From Intrasporangium calvum DSM 43043 (lineage in GTDB: Bacteria > Actinomycetota > Actinomycetes > Actinomycetales > Dermatophilaceae), in assembly GCF_000184685.1 (NCBI RefSeq), contig NC_014830.1:496001-560000 (forward strand): a stretch of 64,000 nt of DNA, in the 5' to 3' direction. Below the pieces are notes generated by a model. That model searched no databases. It was not told the origin of the DNA and worked only from the letters and a program-made list of their open reading frames with translations. Numbering within the stretch: the first letter of the stretch is position 1; every line of letters begins with the position of its first letter. A program made the translations under genes and the position numbers. This document shows, in pieces, positions 25,071 to 35,281 of this stretch.

Positions 25071-25796
25071 GTGTCTGCCCGTGCCGTCGTGACCGCCGAC
25101 GAGAGCCCTGTCGCACGGACCCGGCGCGCGCGCGCGATGTACCGGGCGCTCCACGACCGCTACCCGTACGCGCACTGCGAGCTCGACTTCACCACGCCTC
25201 TCGAGCTGCTCGTCGCGACGATCCTCTCGGCGCAGACCACGGACGTCGGCGTCAACAAGGTGACCCCGATCGTCTTCGCGAAGTACCGCACCGCGGCGGA
25301 CTACGCGGCGGCTGACCGGACCGAGCTCGAGACGATCATCCAGCCGACCGGCTTCTTCCGCGCCAAGTCCGACAGCCTGATCAAGCTCGGCCAGGCCCTC
25401 GTCGAGCGGTTCGACGGGGAGGTCCCGGGGCGGCTCAAGGACCTCGTCACGCTTCCCGGCGTGGGCCGCAAGACCGCCAACGTCGTCCTCGGCAACGCCT
25501 TCAACGTGCCGGGCATCACCGTGGACACGCACTTCGGCCGTCTCGTGCGCCGCTTCGGCTGGACTGCCGAGGAGGACCCGGTCAAGGTCGAGCACGCGGT
25601 CGGCGCGCTGTTCCTGCGCCGCGACTGGACGATGCTCAGCCACGTCGTCATCTTCCACGGCCGGCGCACCTGCCACGCCAAGAAGCCCGCCTGCGGAGCC
25701 TGCCCGGTCGCGCGGTGGTGCCCCAGCTACGGCATCGGCGAGACCGACCCGGAGCGCGCCGCACGGCTGCTCAAGTTCGAGCTGGCCCCGAAGTGA
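25071..25796 (+). CDS. nth: Endonuclease III
   Basis: 241 residues. The helix-hairpin-helix [14 protein letters not shown] carries the catalytic Lys, the conserved Asp follows in ITVDTHFGR, and the [4Fe-4S] loop [17 protein letters not shown] has C-x6-C-x2-C-x5-C spacing. It removes oxidised pyrimidines (glycosylase/AP lyase). In-frame GTG codons at 25062, 25071 and 25089 make the start uncertain. It overlaps the next NUDIX gene by 4 bp. Confidence 0.93.
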   Translation: MSARAVVTADESPVARTRRARAMYRALHDRYPYAHCELDFTTPLELLVATILSAQTTDVGVNKVTPIVFAKYRTAADYAAADRTELETIIQPTGFFRAKSDSLIKLGQALVERFDGEVPGRLKDLVTLPGVGRKTANVVLGNAFNVPGITVDTHFGRLVRRFGWTAEEDPVKVEHAVGALFLRRDWTMLSHVVIFHGRRTCHAKKPACGACPVARWCPSYGIGETDPERAARLLKFELAPK

Positions 25797-26539
25797 CCGC
25801 CCCCCTGACCCCGGCACCGAGGGGAGCCCGCGTCGTCCACTCCGGAGCGACCGGGGCGATCCCGCCCGGGCCGGCGGGGCTGCCGCGGCCGCGGTGGCTC
25901 GACGAGGTGGCCGAGCGGGTGCCGTCCGTGGACGCCCACTGGTTCTCCCGCTTCCAGCCCCCGGAGGAGGGCGGGCGCGAGTCTGCGGTCCTCATGCTCT
26001 TCGGGCCACCCCCGGCGGGCGAGCCGTCCGAGGGCGAGCACGTCATCCTCATCGAGCGCTCGCACACCATGCGCACCCAGCCGGCCCAGATCGCGTTCCC
26101 CGGAGGCTCGCGCGACCCCGAGGACGAGGACAGCGTCCACACGGCCCTGCGCGAGGCGGAGGAGGAGACCGGCATCGTCCCGGCCGGCGTCGACGTCGTC
26201 GACGTCCTGCCGAGCCTCTACCTGCCGCCCGCCAACTTCGTCGTCGCGCCGGTCCTGGGCTGGTGGGCCGAGCCCGCGCCGCTCACGGTCCGTGACCCGG
26301 CCGAGGTCCAGGAGGTGCTCTCCGTCCCGATCTCCCACCTCATCCACCCGGAGACCCGGTTCACCGTGACCCATCCCAGCGGCTACGTCGGGCCGGCGTT
26401 CGAGCTCGACCACCTGCTGCTCTGGGGTTTCACCGCCGGACTGCTGAGCCGCGTCCTCGACCTGGCCGGGCTCGCCGTCGAGTGGGACGAGGCGCGCCGG
26501 CGCCCGCTCCCCGAGATCTACCTCAGGGACCGCCGATGA
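25793..26539 (+). CDS. NUDIX hydrolase, CoA-pyrophosphatase-like
   Basis: 248 residues. The Nudix region begins at [18 protein letters not shown] (UPF0035-type CoA motif before the box) and continues to [13 protein letters not shown]. These are hallmarks of CoA diphosphatases (NudL/YeaB branch). It overlaps both nth (GTGA) and the MarP-type gene (ATGA), so the three are translationally coupled. An alternative substrate is possible. Confidence 0.9.
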   Translation: MTAPLTPAPRGARVVHSGATGAIPPGPAGLPRPRWLDEVAERVPSVDAHWFSRFQPPEEGGRESAVLMLFGPPPAGEPSEGEHVILIERSHTMRTQPAQIAFPGGSRDPEDEDSVHTALREAEEETGIVPAGVDVVDVLPSLYLPPANFVVAPVLGWWAEPAPLTVRDPAEVQEVLSVPISHLIHPETRFTVTHPSGYVGPAFELDHLLLWGFTAGLLSRVLDLAGLAVEWDEARRRPLPEIYLRDRR

Positions 26540-27738
26540 GCGGCGGCCTCATCCTCGACATCGCGCTCGCCCTCATCCTCGTGGCCTACGGCATCTCGGG
26601 ATACCGCAACGGCCTGGTGGCCAGCGTCTTCTCCCTGCTCGGCTTCTTCGCCGGGGCGGTCATCGCGATCTGGGCGCTGCCGGTGATGCTCGCCGACCTC
26701 GACGCGGTGGCCAACGACTCGCGACTGCGCGTCCTCGTCCTCATCGTCGGCGTCGTCGTCATCGGCTGGGTCGGGCAGGTCCTCGGCAGCCTGCTCGGCG
26801 CGCAGGTGCGTCGCCGGATGGGCCAGCCCGGGGTCCGTCAGGTCGACTCGGTGCTCGGCGCGGCCGTCGTCGTCGTCGCGGCGTCGCTCATCATCTGGTT
26901 CCTCGGCGGGTCGCTCCGCACGGCGGGAAACCCGAGCGTCGCCCGGTCGATCTCCGAGTCGCGGGTCCTGCGGGCCGTCAACAGCGTGGTGCCGGAGGAC
27001 GCGGGCCAGATCTTCGCCGGCTTCCGGGGCTTCCTGTCGAGCCAGGGCTTCCCGCAGGTCTTCGGCGACCTCGTGCCCGAGCCGATCACGCCGGTCGAGG
27101 CGCCAGACCCGCGGATCGGCGACTCCGGCGCCATCACCCGGGCCGCCTCCTCGGTCGTCAAGGTGACCACCGCCTCCGAGAGCTGCGGGCGCGGCCAGGA
27201 GGGGACCGGCTGGGTGCTGAGCCCCAACCGCATCGTCACCAACGCCCACGTCGTCGCAGGGGCCGACCGGCTGCAGGTGACCAGCCGCGAGCAGACGGTC
27301 GCCGGTCGCGTCGTCCTCTTCGACCCCGACCGCGACCTCGCCGTCATCAGCACCGAGGGCCTCGATGCGCCGGCTCTCGAGCTCGGCTCCGACCTGCCCC
27401 GCGGGGCGGCCGCCGCGGTGCCGGGCTTCCCGCTCGACGGCCCCTACACCGTCGTCGCGGCCCGGGTCCGACAGGTCCTCGACGCGCGGGGTCGCGACAT
27501 CTACGGCGGCGACCCCGTCGTCCGGGAGATCTACTCGCTCTACACGCGCGTCCAGCCCGGCAACTCCGGGGGGCCGCTGCTCGACGCGAACGGTCGGGTC
27601 GCCGGCGTCATCTTCGCCAAGTCCCTCGACGACGACAACACGGGGTACGCGCTGACGCTCGACGAGGCGATGCCGGTCCTCGACGCGGCGCTGCAGGCCG
27701 ACCGAGCGGTCGGCACCGGGGCCTGCATCCCCGGCTGA
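26536..27738 (+). CDS. marP: MarP-type membrane serine protease
   Basis: 400 residues. The CvpA-like N-terminal membrane domain has four helices (about 5-130) and is followed by a periplasmic chymotrypsin-like protease. The catalytic triad is visible as H238 (TNAHVV), D267 (RDLAVI) and S344 (PGNSGGP). C-terminal and internal cysteines (SCGRGQ, GACIPG) could form the activating disulfide known in M. tuberculosis MarP, whose triad positions are within a few residues. MarP there supports acid resistance through the RipA hydrolase. Last gene of the nth-nudix-marP operon. Confidence 0.93.
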   Translation: MSGGLILDIALALILVAYGISGYRNGLVASVFSLLGFFAGAVIAIWALPVMLADLDAVANDSRLRVLVLIVGVVVIGWVGQVLGSLLGAQVRRRMGQPGVRQVDSVLGAAVVVVAASLIIWFLGGSLRTAGNPSVARSISESRVLRAVNSVVPEDAGQIFAGFRGFLSSQGFPQVFGDLVPEPITPVEAPDPRIGDSGAITRAASSVVKVTTASESCGRGQEGTGWVLSPNRIVTNAHVVAGADRLQVTSREQTVAGRVVLFDPDRDLAVISTEGLDAPALELGSDLPRGAAAAVPGFPLDGPYTVVAARVRQVLDARGRDIYGGDPVVREIYSLYTRVQPGNSGGPLLDANGRVAGVIFAKSLDDDNTGYALTLDEAMPVLDAALQADRAVGTGACIPG

Positions 27739-27770
27739 CCCGCCACCGGCGCGCCGCGCGATCGCGCTGG

Positions 27771-27820
27771 GAGCCAGCCCAGCGGCATACGAAAAATGGG
27801 GTATGCCGCTGGGCTCGCTT
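27771..27820. repeat. REP-A inverted pair, heads facing
   Basis: A minus copy (27771-27790) and a plus copy (27801-27820) are separated by 10 bases (GAAAAATGGG), so the two GTATGCC heads face each other between convergent genes. Confidence 0.88.
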
Positions 27821-27828
27821 CCCGGGGC

Positions 27829-27881
27829 AGCCGCGACTACGACACTGACCCGTCAGACGAGTCAGTGTCGTAGTCGCGGCT
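27829..27881. terminator. Perfect 21-bp inverted repeat, probable bidirectional terminator
   Basis: AGCCGCGACTACGACACTGAC (27829-27849, 21 bases) and its exact reverse complement (27861-27881) flank an 11-base loop between marP and the convergent USP gene. No T-tract follows. Confidence 0.75.
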
Positions 27882-27889
27882 CCACGACT

Positions 27890-28282
27890 TCAGTGGGCCT
27901 TGACCGCGAGGACCGGACAGTCGGCGTCGAGGAGGAGGCGCTGCGCCGTCGACCCGAGCAGCAGCTTGCCCACGGGAGTGCGGGGGCGCAGGCCGATGAC
28001 GAGCATCCGCGCATCGACTTCCCCGATGATCCGGAGGATGGCGTCGGCCGGGTCGGTCCCGTGCTCGACGCGGCGCACCTCGTGCGGGACGCCGGACTCG
28101 GTCAGCTCGGCGTCGAGCCGGCTCAGCTCGGTCGAGGCGGCGCGGTGGGCGTCGACGAGCTTGTCGTCCCGCGACATGTTGACGACGAGGAGGGAGTCGC
28201 CGTGCGCGCGGGCCTCGGTGATGGCCGCGGTGATGGCCGCCTCGCCCTGGGTGGTCGGGATGTAGCCGACGACGATCGTCAT
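27890..28282 (-). CDS. Universal stress protein (UspA domain)
   Basis: 130 residues. The pattern is [17 protein letters not shown], then [13 protein letters not shown] and a C-terminal [20 protein letters not shown]. The ATP-binding signature normally G-x2-G-x9-G-[S/T] is present as [15 protein letters not shown], slightly altered. It overlaps tctA by 4 bp and probably modulates or accompanies the transporter, a common arrangement in Tct loci. Confidence 0.9.
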   Translation of the reverse strand: MTIVVGYIPTTQGEAAITAAITEARAHGDSLLVVNMSRDDKLVDAHRAASTELSRLDAELTESGVPHEVRRVEHGTDPADAILRIIGEVDARMLVIGLRPRTPVGKLLLGSTAQRLLLDADCPVLAVKAH

Positions 28283-29802
28283 GCGGAGACCTCCGTGGGG
28301 GTGTGGTCGCGGTCGGACGGGCGCTTGCCCGGAAGCAGCCGGCCGATGAGGGGCCAGAGGATGACGCCGGCGATGATCGCGTAGCAGACCCACGCCACCG
28401 GCCCGCCGATGAGGCCGCTGATGTCGCCGCCGGAGAGCTGGAGCGAACGGCGGCCGTGCTTCTCGGCGAGCGGGCCGAGGATGACGCCGATGATGAGCGG
28501 CAGCACCGGCAGCCCGAAGCGACGCAGGGCGAAGCCGACGAGGCCCAGCGCGAGGAGGAGGAACAGGTCGAACGGCTGGGCGTTGACGGCGTAGGCGCCC
28601 ATGGTGGCGAAGAAGAGGATGCCGGCGTAGAGGTACGGCCGGGGGATCTGGAGCAGTTTCGCCCAGGTGGGCGCCAGAGGCAGGTTGAGCAGGAGCAGCA
28701 TCGTGTTGCCGACGAAAAGGCTCGCGACGAGGGTCCAGACGAGGACCGGCTGCTTCTCGATGAGGAAGGGCCCCGGCTCGAAGCCCCAGCCCTGGAGGGC
28801 GGAGAGCATGATGGCCGCGGTCGCGTTGGTGGGCAGGCCGATCGCCAGGAGGGGGACGAGCGTGCCGGCGGCCGACGCGTTGTTCGCGGCCTCGGGTCCG
28901 GCGACGCCCTCGATGGCGCCGTGGCCGAACTCCTCGGGGTGCTTGGCGAGGCGGCGCTCGGCGAGGTAGGACAGGAAGGTCGGCACCTCGGCGCCCCCCG
29001 CCGGAATCGCACCGAACGGGAAGCCGAGGGCGGTGCCGCGCAGCCACGGCTTCCACGACCGGGCCCAGTCCTCCCGACCCATCCACGGTCGGCCGACCGG
29101 GATGACCGTCGCGGCCTTGCGACGCAGGTGGGCCGCCACCCATAGGGCCTCGCCGACGGCGAAGATGCCGACGGCGACGACGACGACGTCGATCCCGTCC
29201 GCGAGCATCGGCTGCCCGAAGGTCAGCCGCTGCTGGCCAGTGACGAAGTCGATCCCGACGACGCCGATGGTCAGGCCGACGAGCAGCGCCGCGAAACCGC
29301 GCACCCGCGACGACCCGAGGACGGCGCTCGCCCCGACGAAGGCCACGAGGAGGATGGCAAGCAGCTCCGGCGAGCCGAGGTTGATCGCGAAGGCGACGAC
29401 CTGCGGCATGACGAGCACGAGCAGGGCGGTGCCGATCGTCCCGGCGACGAAGGAGCCGATCGCGGCGGTGGCCAGGGCCTGCGCCGCCCGGCCCGACTTG
29501 GCCATCTTGTTGCCCTCGAGCGCCGTGACGACCGAGGCCGACTCGCCGGGCGTGTTGAGCAGGATCGACGTCGTCGACCCGCCGTACATGCCCCCGTAGA
29601 AGATTCCGGCGAACATGATGAGCGCCTGGGTCGGCTCGAGGCCGTAGGTGATGGGGAGGAGCAACGCGACCGTCATGGCCGGCCCGATGCCGGGCAGGAC
29701 GCCGACGGCGGTGCCGACGGTGACCCCGATGAGCGCGAAGAGCAGGTTCATCGGGGTCAGGACGTGCCCGAACCCCTCGATGAGGTGGTTGAGGTTGTCC
29801 AT
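28279..29802 (-). CDS. tctA: Tripartite tricarboxylate transporter, large membrane subunit TctA
   Basis: 507 residues with about 11-12 membrane helices. Family motifs are visible: [43 protein letters not shown] and [20 protein letters not shown]. It forms the secondary-transport channel with TctB and uses substrate delivered by TctC. The stop of tctB overlaps its start (TGATGG). Confidence 0.95.
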   Translation of the reverse strand: MDNLNHLIEGFGHVLTPMNLLFALIGVTVGTAVGVLPGIGPAMTVALLLPITYGLEPTQALIMFAGIFYGGMYGGSTTSILLNTPGESASVVTALEGNKMAKSGRAAQALATAAIGSFVAGTIGTALLVLVMPQVVAFAINLGSPELLAILLVAFVGASAVLGSSRVRGFAALLVGLTIGVVGIDFVTGQQRLTFGQPMLADGIDVVVVAVGIFAVGEALWVAAHLRRKAATVIPVGRPWMGREDWARSWKPWLRGTALGFPFGAIPAGGAEVPTFLSYLAERRLAKHPEEFGHGAIEGVAGPEAANNASAAGTLVPLLAIGLPTNATAAIMLSALQGWGFEPGPFLIEKQPVLVWTLVASLFVGNTMLLLLNLPLAPTWAKLLQIPRPYLYAGILFFATMGAYAVNAQPFDLFLLLALGLVGFALRRFGLPVLPLIIGVILGPLAEKHGRRSLQLSGGDISGLIGGPVAWVCYAIIAGVILWPLIGRLLPGKRPSDRDHTPTEVSA

Positions 29803-30329
29803 CAGAGGATTCCCTTGAGGATGCCGGCCGGGAGGTTGACGCCGAGGCCGATGGCGAAGCCGTAGAAGGTGGTCAGCGCGAGGGCGATCCCAAAGGCCAG
29901 GCCGCGGACGTGGTGCTCGTTGCCGAGGGCGTAGGCGCAGCCCCAGAAGAGGAGGCTGCCGGTGATGACCCAGCCGAGCGGCTGGATGAGCAGGGCGCTC
30001 GCGCCGAAGACGACGATGAGGAGGCCGACGGTCTTCCAGTCGGCCCGGCTGCCGAGGTCGACGTCCTCGCCGCCCTCGGCCTGGCCGACTCCACCGCGCC
30101 AGACGTCGATGGCGTAGGAGACGGCGGTGATGAGCAGGAGCACGCCGAGGACGATGGGGACCGGCCGCGGACCGAGCGGGTCGTTGCTGCTCGTGACGTG
30201 GCGGATGTTCGCGGCGTCGACGAGCAGCAGCACGCCGAGGCCCGCGAGGGCCGCGCACACCCCGTACTGTGCGCGGTCCTCGCGGGGCTTCGCGGCGGCA
30301 CCGGTGGTGTCCACCTGGGGGTCAGACAT
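29802..30329 (-). CDS. tctB: Tripartite tricarboxylate transporter, small membrane subunit TctB
   Basis: 175 residues with four predicted helices (about 25-43, 60-78, 108-140 in two parts, and 150-170). The [16 protein letters not shown] segment is typical of TctB. It is positioned between tctC and tctA and pairs with TctA in the membrane. Confidence 0.92.
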   Translation of the reverse strand: MSDPQVDTTGAAAKPREDRAQYGVCAALAGLGVLLLVDAANIRHVTSSNDPLGPRPVPIVLGVLLLITAVSYAIDVWRGGVGQAEGGEDVDLGSRADWKTVGLLIVVFGASALLIQPLGWVITGSLLFWGCAYALGNEHHVRGLAFGIALALTTFYGFAIGLGVNLPAGILKGIL

Positions 30330-30331
30330 GG

Positions 30332-31372
30332 TCAGCTGACCAGCCCGAGGCTCGTCAGGATCTCGGCGACGGCGGTGTCCTGCTCCTTGAGGAAGGTGCC
30401 GAACTCGTCCCCGGTGACGAAGGCGTCGGTCCAGCCGCGCTTCTTCATCTCGTCCTTCCAGGCCTGCGAGTCGTGCATCTTCGTCAGGGCGTCGACCCAG
30501 ACGGCCTGGTCGGCGTCGGAGATCTCCGGCGGAGCCACGATGCCGCGCCAGTTGGTGAAGAGGAAGTCGACGCCGGACTCCTTGAGCGTCGGCACGTCGG
30601 GCAGCGCCTCGATGCGCTCCTCGCTCGTCACCGCGAGAACCTTCACCTGGCCGGCCTTGACCTGGTCGAGGAACTCGCCGAAGCCGCTCGCCCCGAAGGC
30701 GATCTTGTTGCCGATGATCGCGGGGAGCAGCTCGCCGCCCCCGTCGTAGGAGATGAAGGAGACGGACTTGGGCTCGATGCCGACCGCCTTGGCCAGCCGC
30801 ATCGGGAGCAGGTGGTCCGGGCCGCCGGGCGACGAGCCGCCGCCGACGTTGACCTTCGACGGGTCCTTCTTCCACGCGTCGATGAGCGAGGTGATGTCCT
30901 TGTACGGAGAGTCCTTGGAGACGACGATGGCGCCGGCCTCCTCGATCAGCTTGGCGATCGGCGTCGTGTCGTTGAGGGTGGCCTGGGACTTCTGCGTGTA
31001 GGCCGCACCGACGACGCCGAGGCCCATCTGCATGGCGAGCTTGCCGTTGCCCTTCTCGTTGACCGTGCGCTGCAGGCCGACGGTTCCGCCCGCGCCGGGG
31101 AGGTTGAAGACCTGGACGGTGCCGGTGATCTGCTCGGTCTCCATCACCTTGGCGACGGTGCGGGCCGTCGTGTCGTAGCCGCCACCGGGGGAGTTGGGGA
31201 CCATGATCTGCAGGCCGGACGCGGGGGCGGCGCTGCCGCCGGTGGCGCCGCTCGCACCGGCGTTGGTGTTGGTGTCGTCCGCGGTGGCGCCGCACGCCGA
31301 GAGCGTGAGGGCTGCCGTGGCGATCCCCGCGGTGAGCAGGGACGCCTTGCGGGCGGTGGGATGTGCTCTCAT
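30332..31372 (-). CDS. tctC: Tripartite tricarboxylate transporter, binding lipoprotein TctC
   Basis: 346 residues. A lipoprotein signal peptide (MRAHPTARKASLLTAG..., lipobox LSACG with Cys 27) and an Ala/Gly/Thr linker precede the periplasmic-binding domain. VPNSPGGGYDTTARTVAK is the Bug/TctC signature and YDGGGELLPAIIGNKI also fits. It captures a carboxylate such as citrate outside the membrane. It is expressed divergently from the sensor kinase. Confidence 0.95.
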   Translation of the reverse strand: MRAHPTARKASLLTAGIATAALTLSACGATADDTNTNAGASGATGGSAAPASGLQIMVPNSPGGGYDTTARTVAKVMETEQITGTVQVFNLPGAGGTVGLQRTVNEKGNGKLAMQMGLGVVGAAYTQKSQATLNDTTPIAKLIEEAGAIVVSKDSPYKDITSLIDAWKKDPSKVNVGGGSSPGGPDHLLPMRLAKAVGIEPKSVSFISYDGGGELLPAIIGNKIAFGASGFGEFLDQVKAGQVKVLAVTSEERIEALPDVPTLKESGVDFLFTNWRGIVAPPEISDADQAVWVDALTKMHDSQAWKDEMKKRGWTDAFVTGDEFGTFLKEQDTAVAEILTSLGLVS

Positions 31373-31453
31373 CGTTGAGGCCTCTTTCGGTTCTGGGGCT
31401 GGAACGGCATGATCGTGCCCGCGCCACGAGGCCGTGTCGCTCTTGTGTCATCA

Positions 31454-33136
31454 ATGAAGGTTGAGTTCTTTGTGGTCATGCGTCGACTGCGCCGATTCAC
31501 GCTCGCCGGGCAGCTCCTGGTCGCCCAGGTGGCGATCCTGCTGACCGTGCTGATCGCGGTCGCGTTCGTCTCGCTCGCGCAGTCGGAGGCGACGTTCACC
31601 CGCACCGAGGGTCGGCGCCTCTTCGCCATCGCCGAGCAGCTCGCGAGCCACCCGCTCGTGCGTCAGGAGCTGGCGCCGCCGCAGGTCATCAACGCCCTGC
31701 CGACGGTCGTCCAGGGCACCATCACGCAGTACGGCCTGGCACTCGTGTCGGTCGCGGACTCGAGGGGCGTCGTCAAGGACTCGTCGGACCCGACGACGGA
31801 GGAGCGGCAGCTGCCGCTCGGGTCAGAGCGGGTGCGCCAGGGTGCGAGCTGGACCGGCCCGATGGAGCTCGCCGGTCGGCGGATGCTCGCGGCCCAGACG
31901 CCGGTCCTCTACTCGCCGGGCACGAACGTGCCGGCAGCCGGGGGCCTGTCGCCCGGGACCCGGCTCGGCACCGTCATGGTCGCCGTCGAGATGCCGTCGG
32001 TCATCGACCGCCTCCAGGGTGCCTCCTCCTACCTGCTGACCTACCTCGGCCTCGCTCTCGCCCTGGGTGGCCTCGGGTCCTGGCTCCTCGCCCGGCGCCT
32101 CAAGCGGCAGACCCTCGGCCTCGAGCCGCACGAGATCACCGGGCTGGCCGAGAGCCGCGAGGCGATGCTGTTCGGCCTCGCCGAGGGGGTGGTCGCCCTG
32201 GACACGTCGAACCGGATCACCTTGGTCAACAACGTCGCCCAGCGCCTCCTCGACCTGCCGGAGCGGGCGGTCGGGATGTCCGTGTCGGACCTTGCCATCG
32301 GGCCGCGGCTGCGCGAGGTGCTCCTCGGGCAGACCGGCGACGAGCCCGACCAGGTCGTCCTGCGTCGGGGGAGGGTGCTGGTCATGAACCGGATGGAGGT
32401 CGCCAAGGACGGCCGGCCGCTCGGCTCCGTGACGACGCTCCGCGACCGCACCGAGCTGGCCGCGCTCGAGCGGGAGATCGGCTCGTTCCGCAGCTCGACC
32501 GAGCTGCTCCGGGCCCAGGCGCACGAGTTCGCCAACCAACTGCACACCATCTCCGGGCTGATCCAGCTGGGGGAGTACGACGAGGTCGTTCGGTTCGTCG
32601 ACTCGGTGAGCCAGCACCGGGCCCAGCTCGACCTGACGGTGGCGCGACGGATCCAGGACACGGCCGTGTCGGCGCTCGTCATGGCCAAGGCCGCCCAGGC
32701 GACCGAGCGGCGCGTGGAGCTGCGGGTCTCGGACGACACGGCGCTCGGCCGGATGTCGTCGGTGGACTCCGCCGACCTGGCCGCGGTCGTCGGCAACCTC
32801 GTCGACAACGCGGTCGACGCCGCGGCGACGGCCGGCGGCGACGAGCGGTGGGTCGAGCTGGCGATCCACCAGGATGCGAGCAGCCCGAGGAGCACGGTGG
32901 AGGTGATGGTCTCCGACTCGGGGCCGGGGGTCGCGCCCGAGCTCGTCACCGAGGTCTTCACCCACGGCTTCACGACGAAGGCCGCCGAGGCGGGGGAGCG
33001 CGGCATCGGCCTCGCCCTGACTCGGCTCATCTGCCAACGGCGGGGCGGCGAGGTCGAGGTGGAGCGGACCGAGGAGGGGGCCACCTTCATCGCGCGCCTC
33101 ACGGTCGACTCCCCTGCCCTGCAGGAGTCCCGATGA
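31454..33136 (+). CDS. Sensor histidine kinase, CitA/DcuS family
   Basis: 560 residues. The first helix is at about 15-40 and a PDC/CitA-type extracellular sensor domain follows to about 195 (FAIAEQLASHPLVR). The second helix lies near 200-218, then a PAS domain (LFGLAEGVVALDTSNRITLVN). The H-box is LLRAQAHEFANQLHTISGL, with phospho-acceptor His in HEFANQ, and the HATPase is NLVDNAVDAA with GPGVAPE and ERGIGLALTR. It most likely senses the substrate of the Tct system. ATG at 31478 is an alternative start. It overlaps its response regulator by 4 bp. Confidence 0.92.
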   Translation: MKVEFFVVMRRLRRFTLAGQLLVAQVAILLTVLIAVAFVSLAQSEATFTRTEGRRLFAIAEQLASHPLVRQELAPPQVINALPTVVQGTITQYGLALVSVADSRGVVKDSSDPTTEERQLPLGSERVRQGASWTGPMELAGRRMLAAQTPVLYSPGTNVPAAGGLSPGTRLGTVMVAVEMPSVIDRLQGASSYLLTYLGLALALGGLGSWLLARRLKRQTLGLEPHEITGLAESREAMLFGLAEGVVALDTSNRITLVNNVAQRLLDLPERAVGMSVSDLAIGPRLREVLLGQTGDEPDQVVLRRGRVLVMNRMEVAKDGRPLGSVTTLRDRTELAALEREIGSFRSSTELLRAQAHEFANQLHTISGLIQLGEYDEVVRFVDSVSQHRAQLDLTVARRIQDTAVSALVMAKAAQATERRVELRVSDDTALGRMSSVDSADLAAVVGNLVDNAVDAAATAGGDERWVELAIHQDASSPRSTVEVMVSDSGPGVAPELVTEVFTHGFTTKAAEAGERGIGLALTRLICQRRGGEVEVERTEEGATFIARLTVDSPALQESR

Positions 33137-33807
33137 TCAGCGTGCTCGTCGTCGACGACGACTTCATGGTCGCTCGGATCCACCGTGGGTTCGTCTCGCA
33201 GACAGAGGGTTTCGAGGTGGTCGGGACGGCGAGCTCGGGCGGGGAGGCGCTGGAGCTGGTGGGTCGGCTCAAGCCGGACCTCGTCCTCCTCGACCTCTAC
33301 CTGCCCGACATCTTCGGCCTCGACGTCGTCACGCGGCTCCGCGCGGCGGGGGAGACCTGCGACGTCCTCGTCATCACCGCGGCCAAGGAGGCCGACTCCG
33401 TCCGCGCCGCCGTGCGGCACGGAGTGGTCGGTTACCTGCTCAAGCCGTTCTCGCGCGCCGACCTCGAGCAGCGCCTCATGTCGTATGCCGCTGAGCGCGC
33501 TCGCGCTGTCGACGCCGGGGAACTGACCCAGCAGGAGATCGACGCCGCCTTCGCGTCGGGCGCGGGAGGGCGTCCGGCTGCCGTATCGCTGCCGAAGGGC
33601 CTGTCGGTGGAGACGGCCGAGGCGGTGCTGCGAGCGCTCCGCGAGGCCGACGACACGATGTCGGCGACCGAGTGCGCCGAGGCCGTGGGTATCTCCCGTG
33701 TGAGCGCCCGGCGCTACCTGGAGCACTTCGTCGCGACTGGGGCGGCCGAGGTGTCGCTGCGGTACGGCGCGACGGGCCGCCCGGAGCGCCGCTACCGCCC
33801 CCGCTGA
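33133..33807 (+). CDS. Response regulator, CitB/DcuR family
   Basis: 224 residues. The receiver domain has acidic pocket VVDDD, phospho-acceptor D54 in LVLLDLYLPD, T in VITA and K in LLKPF. The C-terminal HTH is DTMSATECAEAVGISRVSARRYLEH, used by citrate/malate/fumarate regulators. It probably activates tctCBA. A REP-A copy is in frame (SYAAERARAVDA) in the linker between the domains. Confidence 0.93.
   Translation: MISVLVVDDDFMVARIHRGFVSQTEGFEVVGTASSGGEALELVGRLKPDLVLLDLYLPDIFGLDVVTRLRAAGETCDVLVITAAKEADSVRAAVRHGVVGYLLKPFSRADLEQRLMSYAAERARAVDAGELTQQEIDAAFASGAGGRPAAVSLPKGLSVETAEAVLRALREADDTMSATECAEAVGISRVSARRYLEHFVATGAAEVSLRYGATGRPERRYRPR
33483..33502 (+). repeat. REP-A copy in the response-regulator linker
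   Basis: GTATGCCGCT followed by GAGCGCGCTC, a perfect palindromic body, read in frame as YAAERA between receiver and HTH. Confidence 0.7.
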
Positions 33808-33844
33808 CCATCCGCTTCGCCCTCCTTCGCCCCCTGCCTCGCGG

Positions 33845-33888
33845 TTCGAGGTATCCATCGACTCCTGGTTGTCGTCTGTTACCTCGAA
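33845..33888. repeat. Inverted repeat between response regulator and protease
   Basis: TTCGAGGTA (33845-33853) and TACCTCGAA (33880-33888) flank a loop with the inner CGAC/GTCG. It is a weak terminator or operator candidate. Confidence 0.5.
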
Positions 33889-33985
33889 TGACCAGGTTTC
33901 GTTTCAACAGGACAGGCGCCTGAGTCGAACGTAGATTTCCCTCATTCCCATCTCGACCGGGATGGGCCGTTCCAAGGGAGTCCCC

Positions 33986-35221
33986 ATGCGCAGAACCACA
34001 CTCGGCAGCGTTGCCGCTGCGGGCCTTTTGCTCGGTGGCCTGGCCGTCGCGCCCACCAGCGCCCAGGCCGTCAACACCTCCGCGGAGGCCGGCGTCATCC
34101 CGGGTTCGTACATCGTCGTCCTCGCCGATTCCGCCTCACCGCGGGCCGTCGCCGCGGAGCACGCCCGCACACAGGGCGCCACCGTCGACCACCTCTACCA
34201 GTACTCCATCAAGGGCTATGCCGCGCACATGTCGGCGACGGCGGCCGCCCGGGTGGCTCGTGACTCGCGCGTCGTCTCGGTCGTGCCGGACCGCGAGATG
34301 TCCATCGACGCACAGACCCTGCCCACGGGCATCAACCGGATCGACGGTGAGCTCAGCTCGGCGCGGGCCGGGGACGGGGCGGGCTCCGTCAACGTCGACG
34401 TCGCGGTCATCGACACCGGCGTCGACCTCGACCACCCGGACCTCAACGTCGTCGGCGGCACCAACTGCTCGACCGGCCGCAGCTACGACGACGGCAACGG
34501 GCACGGCACCCACGTCGCCGGGACGATCGGCGCCAAGGACGACGCCAACGGTGTCGTCGGAGTCGCCCCCGGCGCGCGCATCTGGGCCGTCCGGGTGCTC
34601 AACAACCAGGGCAGCGGCTCGTGGTCGTCGATCATCTGCGGTGTCGACTGGGTGACCGCTCGCGCCGGGACCATCGAGGTCGCCAACATGAGCCTCGGTG
34701 GCAGCGGCAGCGAGCCGGCCGGCAGTGGCTGCTCGACCGGTGACGCCCTGCACGACGCGATCTGCCGGTCCGTCGGGGCCGGCGTCACCTACGCGGTTGC
34801 CGCTGGGAACTCTGCCGTCGACTCGAAGGGCGCGGTTCCGGCGGCCTACGACGAGGTCATCACCGTGAGCGCGCTCGCCGACTTCGACGGCCAGCCGGGT
34901 GGACTCGGCGCGGCGACGTGCCGCAGCGACGTCGACGACACGTTCGCGAACTTCTCGAACTACGGGGCCGACGTCGACATCATCGCTCCTGGTGTCTGCA
35001 TCAACTCGACGTGGAAGGGCGGCGGCTACAACACCATCTCCGGCACGTCGATGGCCTCCCCGCACGTCGCCGGTGCTGCGGCGCTCTACAAGTCAACGCA
35101 CCCGACGGCCTCACCGTCCGCCGTGCAGACCGCGCTGGTCAACGCGGGCAACCTGAACTGGAACAACGTCGACGACAAGGACAAGATCAAGGAGCCCCTC
35201 CTCAACGTCGCCGGCTTCTGA
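33986..35221 (+). CDS. Secreted subtilisin-family (S8) serine protease
   Basis: 411 residues. Signal peptide (residues 1-29, ending SAQA) and an inhibitor I9-type propeptide (GSYIVVLAD to RVVSVVPDRE) precede the catalytic domain. Visible triad: Asp in AVIDTGVDLDHPDL, His in GHGTHVAGTIG and Ser in SGTSMASPHVAG, with the oxyanion Asn in VAAGNS. The closest group is the proteinase K-like branch. The enzyme is probably secreted and self-processing. The start at 33986 follows AAGGGAG. A terminator follows the stop. Confidence 0.94.
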   Translation: MRRTTLGSVAAAGLLLGGLAVAPTSAQAVNTSAEAGVIPGSYIVVLADSASPRAVAAEHARTQGATVDHLYQYSIKGYAAHMSATAAARVARDSRVVSVVPDREMSIDAQTLPTGINRIDGELSSARAGDGAGSVNVDVAVIDTGVDLDHPDLNVVGGTNCSTGRSYDDGNGHGTHVAGTIGAKDDANGVVGVAPGARIWAVRVLNNQGSGSWSSIICGVDWVTARAGTIEVANMSLGGSGSEPAGSGCSTGDALHDAICRSVGAGVTYAVAAGNSAVDSKGAVPAAYDEVITVSALADFDGQPGGLGAATCRSDVDDTFANFSNYGADVDIIAPGVCINSTWKGGGYNTISGTSMASPHVAGAAALYKSTHPTASPSAVQTALVNAGNLNWNNVDDKDKIKEPLLNVAGF

Positions 35222-35241
35222 TCACGTAGCTCCACAACGTC

Positions 35242-35281
35242 GAGTGGCCCCGAAGGCACCCAGTGCATTCGGGGCCACTTT
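35242..35281. terminator. Bidirectional terminator after the S8 protease
   Basis: AGTGGCCCCGAA pairs with TTCGGGGCCACT, followed by TTAC on the plus strand, between convergent genes. Confidence 0.8.

Noticed and set aside
30269-31378. Plus-strand 369-codon frame opposite tctC
   Set aside because: The minus frame encodes a full lipoprotein with lipobox and Bug signature; the plus frame is low complexity.
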